Positions 63,858 to 64,000 of a stretch of DNA of 64,000 nucleotides are shown one piece after another. The stretch comes from Hydrogenophilus sp. GTDB lineage: Bacteria; Pseudomonadota; Gammaproteobacteria; Burkholderiales; Rhodocyclaceae. The notes beneath the pieces were generated by a model that was not told the origin of the DNA, did not search any database, and saw only the letters and a list, made by a program, of their open reading frames with translations. Position numbers and translations under genes: made by a program. Within the stretch, counting starts at the first letter, position 1; the number at the start of each line of letters is the position of its first letter. The stretch lies in contig JAOAEZ010000006.1 of the NCBI GenBank assembly GCA_026416515.1, forward strand, positions 29,201 to 93,200. The letters run 5' to 3'.

Positions 63858-64000
63858 ATGAGCGTGATCAACACCAACGTTGCGAGTTTGAATGCGCAAC
63901 GCAATCTTTACAAGACGGGGTTAGATCTGCAAACGGCGATGCAGCGCCTCTCTTCAGGGCTGCGGATCAACACCGCGAAGGATGACGCGGCGGGGTTGGC
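63858..64000 (+). CDS. fliC: Flagellin, N-terminal part (cut by window edge)
   Basis: Flagellar filament subunit. The 47 residues present ([17 protein letters not shown] ... [18 protein letters not shown]) are the highly conserved D0/D1 start, including the LSSGLRIN motif recognised by TLR5 in many species. AAAGGAG lies six bases before the ATG. The variable surface domain, where glycans would attach, is outside the window. A sigma28 promoter lies directly upstream. Confidence 0.97.
   Translation, partial: MSVINTNVASLNAQRNLYKTGLDLQTAMQRLSSGLRINTAKDDAAGL

Overview
The window is high-GC DNA from a Gram-negative, flagellated, probably thermophilic or chemolithotrophic betaproteobacterium. The gene order tolQ-tolR-tolA-tolB-pal-cpoB-queE-queC, the argG/argF/argD cluster and the purN/DUF3108/rsmB run fit Betaproteobacteria, and a Hydrogenophilus/Tepidiphilus-type organism (Hydrogenophilaceae) is my best guess. 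That placement is inference from gene content only. I see no tRNA, rRNA, CRISPR array, insertion sequence or phage gene. No gene-free stretch exceeds about 240 bases.

Layout. Bases 1-11556 (minus strand) hold housekeeping genes: clpB (cut by the window edge), a two-receiver diguanylate cyclase, a DUF2788 membrane protein, argG, argF, argD, a propionyl-CoA synthetase beside an acrylyl-CoA reductase-like oxidoreductase, an RsmB-type rRNA methyltransferase, a Tat-exported DUF3108-like protein and purN. Bases 11630-19690 (plus) hold mutL, a membrane diguanylate cyclase with a PhnD-like sensor, an aldehyde ferredoxin oxidoreductase-family protein and a PhoX-type phosphatase. Bases 19712-26357 (minus) are the Tol-Pal envelope operon running into queuosine genes and a VOC protein. 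Bases 26589-31904 (plus) hold a lytic transglycosylase, hslV-hslU and the murein-recycling pair amgK-murU.

Bases 31950-63788 form one long glycan island ending at the flagellin gene (63858 onward, cut by the window edge). It has four parts. (a) Nucleotide-sugar genes: FdtB/FdtA-like, then rfbF-rfbG-yerE-like-rfbH, which together predict a CDP-linked branched 3,6-dideoxyhexose of the yersiniose type, then a NeuB-SAF-cupin fusion. (b) An acyl-decoration cassette (FkbH, acyl carrier protein, GNAT, VOC, methyltransferase) whose base composition differs from its neighbours. (c) A zinc-finger C-methyltransferase, an NAD-dependent epimerase/reductase and a Nudix hydrolase. (d) A radical SAM protein with an unrecognised C-terminal domain, three giant related multi-module glycosyltransferases (1224, 1103 and 1612 aa), a small antisense GT2 and a diguanylate cyclase.

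The main discovery candidate is a flagellin-glycosylation system. A sigma28 (FliA)-type promoter of the same design, TAAA[G/T]TTT-N11-[A/T]CCGTAAAC, stands before both the radical SAM gene and fliC. The radical SAM/giant glycosyltransferase operon is therefore probably expressed at the same late stage as flagellin. In the giant proteins several GT2-like modules have lost the usual acidic (DxD-type) motif while others keep it, suggesting scaffolds plus a few active centres.

The plus strand is C/T-rich almost throughout, whichever strand is coding. This suggests it is the replication-lagging strand, and it visibly shapes protein composition: Pro/Ser/Thr/Leu-rich linkers in plus-strand genes, Gly/Met-rich ones in minus-strand genes.
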